Source of the DNA: DATKRB01 sp035532415
Lineage (GTDB): Bacteria > Actinomycetota > Acidimicrobiia > Acidimicrobiales > RAAP-2
Length of the DNA: 44,311 bases
Assembly: GCA_035532415.1 (NCBI GenBank)
Contig: DATKRB010000063.1
Span: 1-44,311, forward strand
Reading direction: 5' to 3'
Position numbers and translations under genes: made by a program. This document shows positions 25,909-35,255 of the stretch, one piece after another. The first letter of the stretch is position 1. Every line of letters starts with the position of its first letter. Under the pieces are notes generated by a model, which made no database searches, was not told the origin of the DNA, and saw only the letters and a list, made by a program, of their open reading frames with translations.

Positions 25909-26862
25909 TCAGTATCTCGACGGCCGGCCGGAGGCGAACCTGAGCTGCGCCACCCTGGCCGCCTGGTCGTGCGCTGACGGCCCCGGGGGAACCGCAACGA
26001 CATCGTAGTGCCAGTCCTCGTCCCGTCGCCGGTCGAGACACTCCGCCGCCCTGGCCTCCATGGTCCTTGCATCATCGACCCCACCGAGGCCCACGGAAAC
26101 ACCGAATTTGTCGAACCAGACCAGCGGCCCGTAGCCGGCGTGCGAGAGGACGGCGAACGGGCGCCGCCAGTCGTTGCCCGTGACCTCGTACAACGCCGGA
26201 TGCCACTCAAAGACCACGAACGGATGATGCTCGCCCAGGAGGCAGGAGGCACCGGCCAGGACGGCGCCGTCCATGCCGTCGACGTCCACCTTCAGGACGT
26301 CGACCGCTGCCGGCACCACCTCGTCGAGTGGCCGGGCCTCGGTGAACCCGGGTCCCTGCGCGCTGGCCGTGCCCGGATGGGTCCGGACCAGGTTCCGCGC
26401 GGTGGAGGCCCCGTCGGAGAGCATCGCCCGAACGACCCGTGCCCTTGGTTCGTGAGCAAGGTTCTGGATCACGAGGCCGGCAAACCGGGGATCGGGCTCG
26501 ACGCAGGTGACGGACTCGAGGGCGCCGTCCTCGAGGTTGCTCAACAGGAGCAGCGCCGTATCCCCCACCGCTGCACCCACGTCGACGACACGGACCGGCC
26601 GCCCGAGCGTGACGAACGCCTCGGGGGCGATCTCGACGAGCGGGGCGTTGTAGTTGACGAACCGGCGGCTCCAGAGCGGGTACGTGTAGCCCACGGGCAC
26701 AGCGACCCGGTGCCCGTGGATCCGCGTGGTCACGTCGGATCGACCGGCCAGGGCGTCGAACGACGACCACATCCGCCAGAAACAGGGCCAGGTCCTCGCG
26801 CCCACGAGCTTGGAGGCCCCGAGGAGGAGGTTGTAACCGGCACTCGTGAGAGGGCCGGTCAT
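25909..26862 (-). CDS. FkbM family methyltransferase
   Basis: This 317-aa protein has the SAM-binding motif VRVVDVGAAVGDTALLL near residue 90, then VTCVEPDPRFAGLV, and VLKVDVDGMDGAVLAG, the DxDG(x)E-like block typical of FkbM proteins with Met-Asp in place of Ser-Glu or similar. FkbM enzymes in glycan loci often O-methylate sugars. The ATG at 26862 overlaps the stop of the GT4 gene as ATGA. The longer open frame upstream is part of that gene. Confidence 0.83.
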   Translation of the reverse strand: MTGPLTSAGYNLLLGASKLVGARTWPCFWRMWSSFDALAGRSDVTTRIHGHRVAVPVGYTYPLWSRRFVNYNAPLVEIAPEAFVTLGRPVRVVDVGAAVGDTALLLLSNLEDGALESVTCVEPDPRFAGLVIQNLAHEPRARVVRAMLSDGASTARNLVRTHPGTASAQGPGFTEARPLDEVVPAAVDVLKVDVDGMDGAVLAGASCLLGEHHPFVVFEWHPALYEVTGNDWRRPFAVLSHAGYGPLVWFDKFGVSVGLGGVDDARTMEARAAECLDRRRDEDWHYDVVAVPPGPSAHDQAARVAQLRFASGRPSRY

Positions 26863-27995
26863 CCGGCGGCCTCGTCGCACAGGTGGTCGAGCCGGCCTGC
26901 GCACTCATCCCATGAGAACCGGGCTACAACCCGATCGCGTGTCTCCCGGTCGATCGGCCCGATCCCATCGAGAACGGCCGCCTCGATCCCGGCAGCGAGC
27001 GCTCCTCGCTGCGGCTCCACCAGCAACCCGGTCACACCCTCGTCGATGACCTCACGGTAGCCACCCCTGCGCAGCGCCACGACGGGCGTCCCGCAGGATA
27101 TCGACTCGAGCGTGGTGAGCCCGAAGGGCTCACCGGCGGCAGCACAGACCGTGGCGGCAGCCCGCTGGTAGAGATCAACGAGCTCCCTCCTCGGGATCGA
27201 CGAATGAAGATGGAGGCGGACACCCAGATCGTCCGCCATCTGTGCCAGCTGCGCCGCAGCGCCAGGTGATCCGCGCCCGTACACGACGTGGAGGTCCGGA
27301 CGGTTCCTCCTCTCGACAGCCCCGAGCGCGTCGACGACTCGCCAGTGTCCCTTGGCATGCTCCAGACCACCCACCGAGAGGACGAATCGCTCCCGCCGGG
27401 AGGTCTCGTGCGTATACACATCAGGATCCACGCCGGGAAGGCAAACCGAGGCGGACCGCCCGTACACGGCCTGAACCGCCTCGGCACTGAAGATCGAATT
27501 CACCACGACCGCGTCGGCGGCCGCTACCGAAGCCTTGTCCCGGACTCCCAGCACGTAGTCGGTCAGGAACCGCCGGGCCCGGCGCGGATGCCAGGGGTGC
27601 CCGAACGCCGGACCGTGGTAGCCGCGCTCGAAGCTGGCTCTCCGGGGTTCCTGCATGAAGTAGAGGGCCGGCGTCTGAACCCGGCGGAGCACCCCGGGCG
27701 CCTGAAACAGCCTGCAACCGTGCACCAGAGCCAAGTCGAAGTGTTGCGCATCGATGTCGCCCGCAACCCTTCGCTCGAGCTGCATCAGGTGGGGGATCTC
27801 CCGGGTCCCGGAACGGAGCGGGTAGTCCGAGGTTCCGACCACCTCCTTCAGGAGGCACTCATCGCTGTCGCCGTCACTGTCGGCTGCTCTGTTCACACGG
27901 AACCACGTGTAGTCGTGACGGCTGCGCGACACGGTCTCGATCAGAAAGTTATAGGCACCGCCGGGACCGAGATCATGGTATAGAGCAATCCTCAT
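26859..27995 (-). CDS. GT4-family glycosyltransferase
   Basis: This 378-aa retaining glycosyltransferase has the two Rossmann domains of the GT-B fold. The C-terminal half shows RFVLSVGGLEHAKGHW, a nucleotide-sugar binding segment, and the E-x7-E motif as EPFGLTTLE, then SCGTPVVALRRGG. The N-terminal half starts MRIALYHDLGPGGAYN, with the Gly-rich loop. The ATG at 27995 overlaps the WbsX stop as ATGA. Donor and acceptor are unknown. Confidence 0.87.
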   Translation of the reverse strand: MRIALYHDLGPGGAYNFLIETVSRSRHDYTWFRVNRAADSDGDSDECLLKEVVGTSDYPLRSGTREIPHLMQLERRVAGDIDAQHFDLALVHGCRLFQAPGVLRRVQTPALYFMQEPRRASFERGYHGPAFGHPWHPRRARRFLTDYVLGVRDKASVAAADAVVVNSIFSAEAVQAVYGRSASVCLPGVDPDVYTHETSRRERFVLSVGGLEHAKGHWRVVDALGAVERRNRPDLHVVYGRGSPGAAAQLAQMADDLGVRLHLHSSIPRRELVDLYQRAAATVCAAAGEPFGLTTLESISCGTPVVALRRGGYREVIDEGVTGLLVEPQRGALAAGIEAAVLDGIGPIDRETRDRVVARFSWDECAGRLDHLCDEAAG

Positions 27996-29161
27996 CTCGC
28001 TGCACCTGCGGCGAGCACGCGCCGCATCGCCTCGGCGTGCGCGTCGAGATACGCGTGGCCGTGGATGCGATCAGGCTCGAGATGAGCACCCTCTGCCCAC
28101 TCGTTCCACGCGTTGACGAACAGGATCGTGTCGCCGCGCCTGAGAGCCAGGGCTCGGCGTGCTGACGCCTCGACCCATGCGCCGTACCGCTCCGGGGTCG
28201 AACCGACGAAGACCGATGCACCCGACGGACGCCGGGGCGAATTGTCCCAATCCGTGAAGACGCAGGGGAAGCGAAGGTAGCCCGGTACCGGTCGTTCCAA
28301 CGCCTGACTGACGGAATGCTGGTAGCTGTACCGCACGTAAGGGCTGGGGCGTCCCAGGAGGCGACGACAGCGGTCCGCTGCCCTGAGGGCGAGCGGCCGG
28401 GACACGTCCCAACCGGGGGCGAACTCGGTGGCGGCGTCGAAGCCGATCCTTTCGGGATCACCCTCCTCCACGGCGAATCGCTCCACTTTGCAGAGGTACG
28501 GATCGCCCACTCCGGCAGCCGCCGCTTCCTCGCGCCAGATCTCCGCCGTCCGCCGGGGCTCCGGGAGGCTGCTCGCCCGGTACACGAGGAGGAGCGGCCG
28601 TCCGTCGATCCGCAGGTACCTCGGATCAGCGAACACGCCGGCCAACCATCGGCCGTGCACCCGATCGTCCTCGGGAGAGTAGTCCTGTGCAAGCAGAACG
28701 CTGTTGCTCTGACCGTCCCAATTGCGGGTCCAGTTCTCGTTTGCCCAGCAGAGGCAGAAGGGAAGGTCCGGCAGGGCTGTACGCAGGACCTCGTCGAGGG
28801 GGAGCTCGAGCAGGCGCTTTCCGGAGAACCAGTAGTGGTAATAACAGAAGGCGTCCACCCCGTGGGACAGGGCCAGCTCGGCTTGCGCCCGCTGGACGTC
28901 CGGGTCACGAAGATCGTAGAAGCCGAGATCTCCGGGGAGGTCCGGTTGGTTGTGCCCCCTGAACAGCGGGACAGCCTTCTTCACGTTGTCCCAGTCGGTG
29001 AACCCGGCCCCCCACCACCGGTCGTTCTCGGGAATCGGGTGGTACTGAGGCAGATAAAAGGCCACCGAGCGGAGACGCGACGAAGTCTCGGACCGTTCGC
29101 CCTCGATGTCCTCCGTCGCGTCCTGCATCAAGATCCCGGGCTCGGGCCCCCGCCTGGCCAT
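27992..29161 (-). CDS. WbsX-type glycan biosynthesis protein
   Basis: This 389-aa protein matches the WbsX (glyco_tran_WbsX, GH99-like) family almost motif by motif: VAFYLPQYHPIPENDRWWG, GFTDWDNVKKA, GVDAFCYYHYWFSGKRLLE, CWANENWTRNWDG, and FVNAWNEWAEGAHLEPD. These proteins occur in O-antigen and capsule loci; whether they are transferases or glycan-cleaving enzymes is not settled. It is first in the leftward glycan operon. The ATG at 29161 sits 6 nt after a TAGGCT box, which supports this start. Confidence 0.9.
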   Translation of the reverse strand: MARRGPEPGILMQDATEDIEGERSETSSRLRSVAFYLPQYHPIPENDRWWGAGFTDWDNVKKAVPLFRGHNQPDLPGDLGFYDLRDPDVQRAQAELALSHGVDAFCYYHYWFSGKRLLELPLDEVLRTALPDLPFCLCWANENWTRNWDGQSNSVLLAQDYSPEDDRVHGRWLAGVFADPRYLRIDGRPLLLVYRASSLPEPRRTAEIWREEAAAAGVGDPYLCKVERFAVEEGDPERIGFDAATEFAPGWDVSRPLALRAADRCRRLLGRPSPYVRYSYQHSVSQALERPVPGYLRFPCVFTDWDNSPRRPSGASVFVGSTPERYGAWVEASARRALALRRGDTILFVNAWNEWAEGAHLEPDRIHGHAYLDAHAEAMRRVLAAGAAR

Positions 29162-29167
29162 TCCCAG

Positions 29168-29173
29168 AGCCTA
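29168..29173 (-). promoter_or_regulatory. Probable -10 box of leaderless WbsX operon
   Basis: TAGGCT on the minus strand lies 6 nt before the ATG at 29161. Confidence 0.5.
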
Positions 29174-29296
29174 CCGAGCCGACATCGGCCCGAACTTCCA
29201 CAGGAACCCCCGATCGCGGCCGTGACAACCATGGCCATCCGCTCCTCTCGCACCAGGAACCCACCGGCATGCTCCGGTCGCCCCGGCCCGACCACC

Positions 29297-29302
29297 TACC
29301 AT
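29297..29302 (+). promoter_or_regulatory. Probable -10 box of leaderless GT2 gene
   Basis: TACCAT lies exactly 7 nt before the GTG at 29310, divergent from the WbsX promoter about 125 bp away. Confidence 0.5.
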
Positions 29303-29309
29303 CCCGGGT

Positions 29310-30311
29310 GTGAGCCCGCGACATGAGCCAAACGGGCACGCTTCGAGATCCGAACGGGCCGGCACCATCTCGGTCGCCATGTGCACGTTCAACGGCCAGG
29401 CCTACCTCGGTGAGCAGCTCGAGAGCCTGGCCGCCCAGACCAGGCTCCCCGCGGAGCTGGTGGTGCGCGACGACGGCTCGACCGACGAGACCGTGCCCAT
29501 CCTCGAGCAGTTCGCCCGGACGGCGTTGTTCCCGGTGCGCGTGACACGCAATGCCACCCGGCTCGGCATCCCGGACAACTTCGCGGCGGCAATCTCCGAC
29601 GCCCGCTGCGAGCTGATCGCCCTCGCCGATCAGGACGATCGCTGGTACCCGCACAAGCTCGAACGGCTCGACCGGGCCCTCCGCGCGGACCCCGCCGCGC
29701 TCGGCGCCTTCAGCGACGCCGACTGCATCGCCGCCGACGGGTCGCCGCTGCAACGCGAGCTCTGGGAGGGCGCCGGGTTCACCGCCCGCAAGCAGCGGCG
29801 GTTCGCCGCCGGTGACGGGCTGGCGGTTCTCGTGCAGCACAACGTCGTGACCGGGGCCACCCTCGTCTTCCGGTCGAGCTGCCGGCCGATCGTGCTCCCG
29901 ATACCCGCCTGTGCGGTCCACGACCAGTGGATCGCGCTGCTGCTGGAGGGAGTGGGGCACCTCGTCGCCGTGCCCGAGAAGCTGATCGGCTACCGCATCC
30001 ACCCGGGCAACACGATCGGGTTGGGCGGGACTCCCATCCGGATGCAGCTCGCCCGGGATTACGACAAGACCGCCCTGCGCGCCGACGAGGCGGCCATCGC
30101 GGATGCGGCGGTCACCCGCTTGGAGGGACGGGCCGGCGATGACGTGGTGGGCGCCTTGGGGGCCAAGGCCGCGCATTCTCGATTCCGGGGATCCCTGCCG
30201 GGCGGGCTTCCGGCCCGGCTCCGCTCGATGGCGCCGCGGGTGGCGAGGGGTGATTACCGGCGGTACTCCAACGGATTGAAGAGCTGGGCGTACGACATGG
30301 TGCACGGCTGA
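29310..30311 (+). CDS. GT2-family glycosyltransferase
   Basis: This 333-aa protein has an N-terminal GT-A domain: ISVAMCTFNGQAYLGEQL, LVVRDDGSTDETVPIL, IALADQDDRWYP and FSDADC as the DxD metal motif (about residue 140). QHNVVTGATLVFR and HDQWIALLLEG follow. Proteins of this type commonly act as rhamnosyl- or related transferases in O-antigen synthesis. A basic C-terminal tail follows from about residue 290. The GTG start is supported by a -10 box 7 nt upstream. It is transcribed alone and away from the WbsX operon. Confidence 0.87.
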   Translation: MSPRHEPNGHASRSERAGTISVAMCTFNGQAYLGEQLESLAAQTRLPAELVVRDDGSTDETVPILEQFARTALFPVRVTRNATRLGIPDNFAAAISDARCELIALADQDDRWYPHKLERLDRALRADPAALGAFSDADCIAADGSPLQRELWEGAGFTARKQRRFAAGDGLAVLVQHNVVTGATLVFRSSCRPIVLPIPACAVHDQWIALLLEGVGHLVAVPEKLIGYRIHPGNTIGLGGTPIRMQLARDYDKTALRADEAAIADAAVTRLEGRAGDDVVGALGAKAAHSRFRGSLPGGLPARLRSMAPRVARGDYRRYSNGLKSWAYDMVHG

Positions 30312-30390
30312 GCCGCCGTGCGGCGCGCCGCCGTACGGGGTCCCCATGCTCGGGTGACACGAGCGGCGTGAGGTGCCGGCGCTCCGGTGC

Positions 30391-31521
30391 CTACGTGCCC
30401 GGTTCCTCAAGCACCGAGCGGTAGAGCGAGAGCAACGCGTCGACGTGGGTCCCGACGCTCGGGAGCAGCCCGGACGCCTCGTCGACCCCACGCCTGAGGG
30501 CCTCCCGGCCGGATGCGTCGCACGCCTCCTTCATCCGATCGGCCAATGCCTCCACATCACCCGTGGGGTACGTCAGCACGGCACTTGCCGGCAGCCCGTG
30601 CGAACCCGATTCCGACGCGATGACCGGCGTGCCCTGCGCGATGGCCTCGAGGGCGGTGATGGACTGCCCTTCCCATGCCGAAGGCAGCACGAGCGCCAAC
30701 GCCTGCCGCATCAGGTCGAGCCTCTCGCGACCGACCACGGGCCCGAGAAGCCGCACCCGACCCGGCGCGGACCTCCGCACCGCCTCACGGACCTCGGCCG
30801 CCTGGTCCCCGTCCGGCCCTGCGATGTCGCAGCCGGGAAGATCGGGGTGTGCCTCGACGGCTGCGACGAGGTCGCCGAGGCGCTTCTGCGCCGCCAGGCG
30901 TGCGACGGCCAGAAAGCGGCCGGAGCTCCCCCGGGACGCCGCCCCGACGACCCGGGCGTCGGAAGGCACCATGTTCGGAAGGACGACCACCCGTTCGGGC
31001 GCGACCCCGTAGCCGTCGCAGATGGCCTGACGCTGCTCCTCGGTGAGTGCGACGACGCAGCGGACCCGTCCGAGGATCCTGGCGGCCACGAACCGGTCGA
31101 ACGCGGCCATGACGAGCCGATCCCCACGCCGGGCGCGTTCGGGCGGTGACAGCAGCCCCCCGTGGGGCGTGAAGACCAGGGGCCGACCCCGGCACGATCC
31201 GACCGCCTGCAGGAGGAGCGGCCGCGAGTAGTCGTGAACGTGCACCACGTCGGGGACCTCGGGCCCGCGGGGATCGGTGAGCTGCCGCATCGCCCGCCAG
31301 AAGGCCCGCCGGCGGGCCCGGTGGACGCGCACACCGCGGGGTTCGGCCAGGGCCCCGTGGTCGTCCCGGGCACGACCCAGCGGCAGCTCGTCCTGGCGCA
31401 GCACGGCCACCTCCACGCCTCGCCGTTGCAGCTCACCGACCAGCTCGACGAGGTGGGTCTCCACCCCGCCGACCTCGGGGGCGAACGAGGTCGTGACCAG
31501 GAGGACCCGGCGGACACTCAC
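30391..31521 (-). CDS. GT4-family glycosyltransferase
   Basis: This 376-aa GT-B glycosyltransferase begins VRRVLLVTTSFAPEVGGVETH, with the Gly-rich acceptor loop typical of GT4. It has VVHVHDYSRPLLLQ, FTPHGG, the donor-binding RFLAVARLAAQKRLGDL, and the E-x7-E motif as EGQSITALE followed by QGTPVIASESGSHG. The GTG at 31521 overlaps the stop of the preceding GT2 gene as GTGA. The sugar is unknown. Confidence 0.87.
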   Translation of the reverse strand: MSVRRVLLVTTSFAPEVGGVETHLVELVGELQRRGVEVAVLRQDELPLGRARDDHGALAEPRGVRVHRARRRAFWRAMRQLTDPRGPEVPDVVHVHDYSRPLLLQAVGSCRGRPLVFTPHGGLLSPPERARRGDRLVMAAFDRFVAARILGRVRCVVALTEEQRQAICDGYGVAPERVVVLPNMVPSDARVVGAASRGSSGRFLAVARLAAQKRLGDLVAAVEAHPDLPGCDIAGPDGDQAAEVREAVRRSAPGRVRLLGPVVGRERLDLMRQALALVLPSAWEGQSITALEAIAQGTPVIASESGSHGLPASAVLTYPTGDVEALADRMKEACDASGREALRRGVDEASGLLPSVGTHVDALLSLYRSVLEEPGT

Positions 31522-32267
31522 AGCCGGTTCGGCGGCCGGACCCACCGGTGGCGCCACAGGTAACGGCTCACCGCCCACGCGTGGGCGACCCCCCTCCTGC
31601 TGAAGACCGCCCGGCTGGTGCGCCTGGGTGCATGATCGCACCGGGCGTCACCCACCTGCAGGATGCGCCACCCGCGCCCGCGGAGACGAAGGCAGAAGTC
31701 GACGTCCTCGGGTCCGTAGAAGAAGGACTCGTCAAGGCCGCCCACCTCGTCGAACGCCTCCCGGCGCACCAGCTGGCACGCGCCGATCGCCGCCTCCACC
31801 TCCCACGAGGGCATCGATCGGTCACCCGTCCCCCCGTACACGTTCGTGATCCCCAGGAGCCTCGCGACCTTACGGAGCAGCCCCGGCGCCCTTCCCGCGC
31901 TCGCCTCGGGGGGCAGCCCGCTGAACACCGGCACCGTCATCGCGACCGTCGGGTCGCGCTCGAGAGGTCCGAGAAGGAGGGAGAGGCAGTTGGGACGGAG
32001 CCGGGCGTCGCTGTCGAGCAGGCAGACGAACGGCGAGGAACCGGCTGCCACGCCACGGTTCCGCCCGGCCGCGACCCCGAGATTGCCCGGGTTGCGGAGG
32101 ACGGTGACGGCACCGGTGTCGGGCACGGTGACCGGACGCGCCGACCCGTTGTCGACCACCACCACGGACACGTCCACCCCTGTCGACGAGTTCGCCGACG
32201 CAACGGCGCCGCGCATATCGTCCTCGTCGTCCCACGTCAGGACCACCACGTCGACCGTCTCGGTCAA
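31518..32267 (-). CDS. GT2-family glycosyltransferase
   Basis: This 249-aa GT-A enzyme contains VVVLTWDDEDDMRGAV, VVVVDNGS, NPGNLGVAAGRNRG, the DxD motif in CLLDSDARL, and a second-domain block GACQLVRREAFDEVGG with DESFFYGPEDVDFCLRLRGRGW. That block is characteristic of rhamnosyltransferase-like GT2 proteins. It starts at a TTG (32267), supported by a strong GGGAGGG ribosome-binding site about 6 nt upstream. It forms a two-gene unit with the following GT4. Confidence 0.88.
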   Translation of the reverse strand: MTETVDVVVLTWDDEDDMRGAVASANSSTGVDVSVVVVDNGSARPVTVPDTGAVTVLRNPGNLGVAAGRNRGVAAGSSPFVCLLDSDARLRPNCLSLLLGPLERDPTVAMTVPVFSGLPPEASAGRAPGLLRKVARLLGITNVYGGTGDRSMPSWEVEAAIGACQLVRREAFDEVGGLDESFFYGPEDVDFCLRLRGRGWRILQVGDARCDHAPRRTSRAVFSRRGVAHAWAVSRYLWRHRWVRPPNRL

Positions 32268-32483
32268 GCTGCCCTCCCCGACCGGCTCCCGGAGGTCTTA
32301 GCAGACCGGACCACCCCTCTTGCGTGACGGTGGACCGACGGTCGGACGTGGCGATCCAGCGGTCCGCGGGCGGGCGCCGGGGAACGGGTTCCCCGCGGCT
32401 GGATCACGCACCGCCGCCCGGAGCCGATAGCCTCAATTCACGAGTTGCCGCGGCGAGGACGCCGCGCACCCACGGAGGCAGCA

Positions 32484-32984
32484 GTGACCGACCCATCCCT
32501 AAACCAGACCGAGCCGACCCGGCTCACCCGCACCACGTACGACCGCCTGCAGGCCGAGCTCGAGGACCTGACCACCCGGGGTCGGGTGGAGATCGCCCAG
32601 CACATCGAGGCGGCACGGGCGCTCGGAGACCTGTCCGAGAACGGCGACTACCACGCGGCCAAGGACTCCCAGGGGAAGATGGAGGCGCGGGTTCGTCAGC
32701 TCCAGGCCCTGCTGAAGGGCGCCCACGTGATGGACGGCGTCGAAGCCGCCGACGGGACGGTCGCCACCGGGACCACGGTCACCCTCCGGTACGAGGGCGA
32801 CGACGAGGACGACGTGCAGGAGTTCTTCGTCGGCTCGATAGAGGAGCGGCAGAGGGAGCTGCCGGTCGTGTCCCCCAGCGCTCCGCTCGGCCAGGCGCTG
32901 ATCGGCAAGTCCGCCGGGGCCACCGTGGAGTACCAGGCCCCCGGGGGCACGCTGCGTGTCGAGATCGTGAAAGTGGGGAGCTGA
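32484..32984 (+). CDS. greA: Transcription elongation factor GreA
   Basis: This 166-aa protein rescues backtracked RNA polymerase by stimulating transcript cleavage. The N-terminal coiled coil includes the conserved ALGDLSENGDYHAAKDSQG with the acidic tip residues, and the C-terminal FKBP-like domain ends APLGQALIGKSAGATVEYQAPGG. The GTG at 32484 follows GGAGG with 5-nt spacing. A TAGCCT box near 32429 is a plausible -10. It ends one base before leuC and is likely co-transcribed with leuCD. Confidence 0.93.
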   Translation: MTDPSLNQTEPTRLTRTTYDRLQAELEDLTTRGRVEIAQHIEAARALGDLSENGDYHAAKDSQGKMEARVRQLQALLKGAHVMDGVEAADGTVATGTTVTLRYEGDDEDDVQEFFVGSIEERQRELPVVSPSAPLGQALIGKSAGATVEYQAPGGTLRVEIVKVGS

Positions 32985-32985
32985 C

Positions 32986-34458
32986 ATGACTGCCGGTGCC
33001 GGCCAGAGTCAGAGGCAGGGAGAGAGCCAGGGCCAGGGCCCGGACCGGTCCCCCGGACCGAGGACCCTGGCCGACAAGATCTGGGACGCGCACGTCGTCC
33101 GTTCGGCCGAGGGCGAGCCCGACCTGCTGTTCATCGACCTGCACCTGGTGCACGAAGTCACCTCGCCCCAGGCCTTCGACGGGTTGCGGATGGCCGGCCG
33201 GCCGGTACGCCGGCCGGACCTGACGGTGGCCACGGCCGACCATAACGTGCCGACCCAGCACATCGACCAGCCCGTCGCCGATCCCGTCTCCGCCAAGCAG
33301 CTGCAGGTGCTCAGCGCCAACTGCGCCGAGTTCGGGATCACCTGCTACCCGATGGGCGACCCCAACCAGGGCATCGTGCACGTCATCGGGCCCGAGCAGG
33401 GACTGACCCAGCCCGGGATGACCATCGTGTGCGGCGACAGCCACACCTCCACCCACGGAGCCTTCGGCGCCCTGGCCTTCGGGATCGGCACCAGCGAGGT
33501 CGAGCACGTCCTCGCCACCCAGACCCTGCCCCAGCAGAGGCCGGCCACCATGTCCGTGGTGGTCGACGGGCAACTTGGAGCGGGGGTCACGGCCAAGGAC
33601 GTCGCGTTGGCCGTCATCGGGCGCATCGGCACCGGTGGCGGCATGGGCCACGTGATCGAGTACCGGGGCTCGGCCATCCGGTCCCTGTCGATGGAAGGCC
33701 GGATGACGCTCTGCAACATGAGCATCGAGGGCGGGGCCCGAGCCGGGCTGGTGGCTCCCGACGACACCACGCTCGCCTACGTGCAAGGCCGCCCGCACGC
33801 CCCGACGGGGCCGCTGTGGGAGCAGGCGCTCGACGCGTGGCGCTCCCTGGTCACCGACGAGGGCGCCGCCTTCGACAAGGAGGTCTGGCTCGACGCCGGG
33901 AGCCTGATCCCCCACGTCACCTGGGGTACGAACCCGGCACAGGTCGCCCCGATCGACGGGACCGTGCCCGACCCCGACAGCTTCGCCGAACCCGGGGAAC
34001 GCGAGGCGGCTACCCGGGCCTTGGCCTATATGGGCCTCACGCCCGGGACGCCGCTCCGGGAGATCGCCGTCGACACCGTCTTCGTCGGGTCCTGCACCAA
34101 CTCGCGCATCGAGGACCTGCGGGCGGCGGCGGCGGTGCTCCGCGGGCGGCAGGTGCGCTCGGGGCTACGGGCACTGGTGGTCCCGGGCTCCCACAGAGTG
34201 AAGGCGCAGGCCGAGGCCGAGGGGCTCGACGCCGTCTTCACCGCGGCGGGCTTCGATTGGCGGGAGCCGGGCTGCTCGATGTGCCTCGCGATGAACCCCG
34301 ACAAGCTGGCACCGGGCGAGCGGTGCGCCTCCACCTCCAACCGGAACTTCGAGGGGCGCCAGGGCCGGGGTGGGCGAACCCACCTGGTGTCTCCGGCGAT
34401 CGCCGCCGCCACCGCCGTGGCCGGCCGGTTCGCGACCCCAGAGGATCTCGACCGATGA
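32986..34458 (+). CDS. leuC: 3-isopropylmalate dehydratase large subunit
   Basis: This 490-aa aconitase-family subunit isomerises 2- to 3-isopropylmalate and also serves the citramalate route. Three Cys ligands of the [4Fe-4S] cluster are visible, one in VFVGSCTNSRIEDLR and two in GCSMCLAMNPDKL. VCGDSHTSTHGAFG and NRNFEGRQG are also family signatures. About 25 Gln/Gly-rich residues precede the usual start of the family at RTLADKIWDAHVV. The ATG lies one base after greA, with GGGGAG upstream, and its stop overlaps leuD. Confidence 0.94.
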   Translation: MTAGAGQSQRQGESQGQGPDRSPGPRTLADKIWDAHVVRSAEGEPDLLFIDLHLVHEVTSPQAFDGLRMAGRPVRRPDLTVATADHNVPTQHIDQPVADPVSAKQLQVLSANCAEFGITCYPMGDPNQGIVHVIGPEQGLTQPGMTIVCGDSHTSTHGAFGALAFGIGTSEVEHVLATQTLPQQRPATMSVVVDGQLGAGVTAKDVALAVIGRIGTGGGMGHVIEYRGSAIRSLSMEGRMTLCNMSIEGGARAGLVAPDDTTLAYVQGRPHAPTGPLWEQALDAWRSLVTDEGAAFDKEVWLDAGSLIPHVTWGTNPAQVAPIDGTVPDPDSFAEPGEREAATRALAYMGLTPGTPLREIAVDTVFVGSCTNSRIEDLRAAAAVLRGRQVRSGLRALVVPGSHRVKAQAEAEGLDAVFTAAGFDWREPGCSMCLAMNPDKLAPGERCASTSNRNFEGRQGRGGRTHLVSPAIAAATAVAGRFATPEDLDR

Positions 34459-35057
34459 GGCCCGTGACCATCGTGTCCGGCCGGGCGGTGCCGCTCGACC
34501 GCTCGGACGTCGACACCGACCAGATCATCCCCTCGGACTGGCTGAAGCGGGTGGAGCGGACCGGGTTCGGCGCCGGGCTCTTCTCCGAGTGGCGCGACGA
34601 CCGCGACTTCGTCCTCAACCACCCCGAGCATGTGGGGGCCACCATTCTGGTGGCCGGGCACAATTTCGGAACCGGATCCTCCCGCGAGCACGCCGTCTGG
34701 GCCCTTATGGACTACGGGTTTGAGGCCGTGGTCTCCTCGCAGTTCGCGGACATCTTCCGCAACAACTGCACCAAGCAGGGGCTCCTGCCGGTACAGGTCT
34801 CGGCCGAGCTCGACCGGGCGCTGCTCGATGCCGTTGCCGCCGACCCCGGGCTGGAGCTCACCATCGACGTTGCCCGGGGAACGATAGAGGCGCCGGCGGC
34901 CGGGCTCGCCGGGACGTTCCCGCTCGACGAGTTCACCCGGGAGCGCCTGCTCAACGGCTGGGACGACATCGGCCTGACCATGCGTCACGTCACGGACATC
35001 GACGCCTACGAAGCCGGGCGTCCGGCCTGGCTGCCGAGGGCATCGCCCGTCGGCTGA
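34455..35057 (+). CDS. leuD: 3-isopropylmalate dehydratase small subunit
   Basis: This 200-aa swivelling-domain subunit pairs with LeuC. It shows DVDTDQIIPSDWLKR at the start, GHNFGTGSSREHAVWAL carrying the substrate-binding Ser/Arg, and SQFADIFRNNCTKQGLLP. The ATG overlaps the leuC stop as ATGA, so translation of the two subunits is coupled. A run of 16-bp repeats begins 33 bp after its stop. Confidence 0.94.
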   Translation: MRPVTIVSGRAVPLDRSDVDTDQIIPSDWLKRVERTGFGAGLFSEWRDDRDFVLNHPEHVGATILVAGHNFGTGSSREHAVWALMDYGFEAVVSSQFADIFRNNCTKQGLLPVQVSAELDRALLDAVAADPGLELTIDVARGTIEAPAAGLAGTFPLDEFTRERLLNGWDDIGLTMRHVTDIDAYEAGRPAWLPRASPVG

Positions 35058-35090
35058 CTGGCCTGGCGGCCCCGGGACCTGGGGTGGGGG

Positions 35091-35154
35091 TTCCGGGGCC
35101 TGGGGGTTCCGGGGCCTGGGGGTTCCGGGGCCTGGCGGTTCCGGGGCCTGGCGG
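35091..35154. repeat. 16-bp tandem repeat downstream of leuD
   Basis: Four consecutive 16-bp units of the form TTCCGGGGCCTGGGGG, the last two with one C in the G-run, occupy 35091-35154, with a partial unit before and after. They lie in the 198-bp gap between leuD and the HNH gene; no gene is visible there. Confidence 0.85.
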
Positions 35155-35255
35155 TTCTCCGTGGGCCCTGACGGACGGGGCGGACGGCGGATCCCGTATG
35201 GTACACCCCCTGCAATTCTGGTCTCATTGATACAGCCTCATGTCATCCTGTTTCT

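Noticed and set aside
30312..30324. Terminator after the GT2 gene
   Set aside because: Only a 5-bp stem with a 3-nt loop and no T-run; too weak in DNA of this GC content.
35058..35255. Small gene between leuD and the HNH gene
   Set aside because: The only open frame is a translation of the 16-bp repeats and has no start signal.
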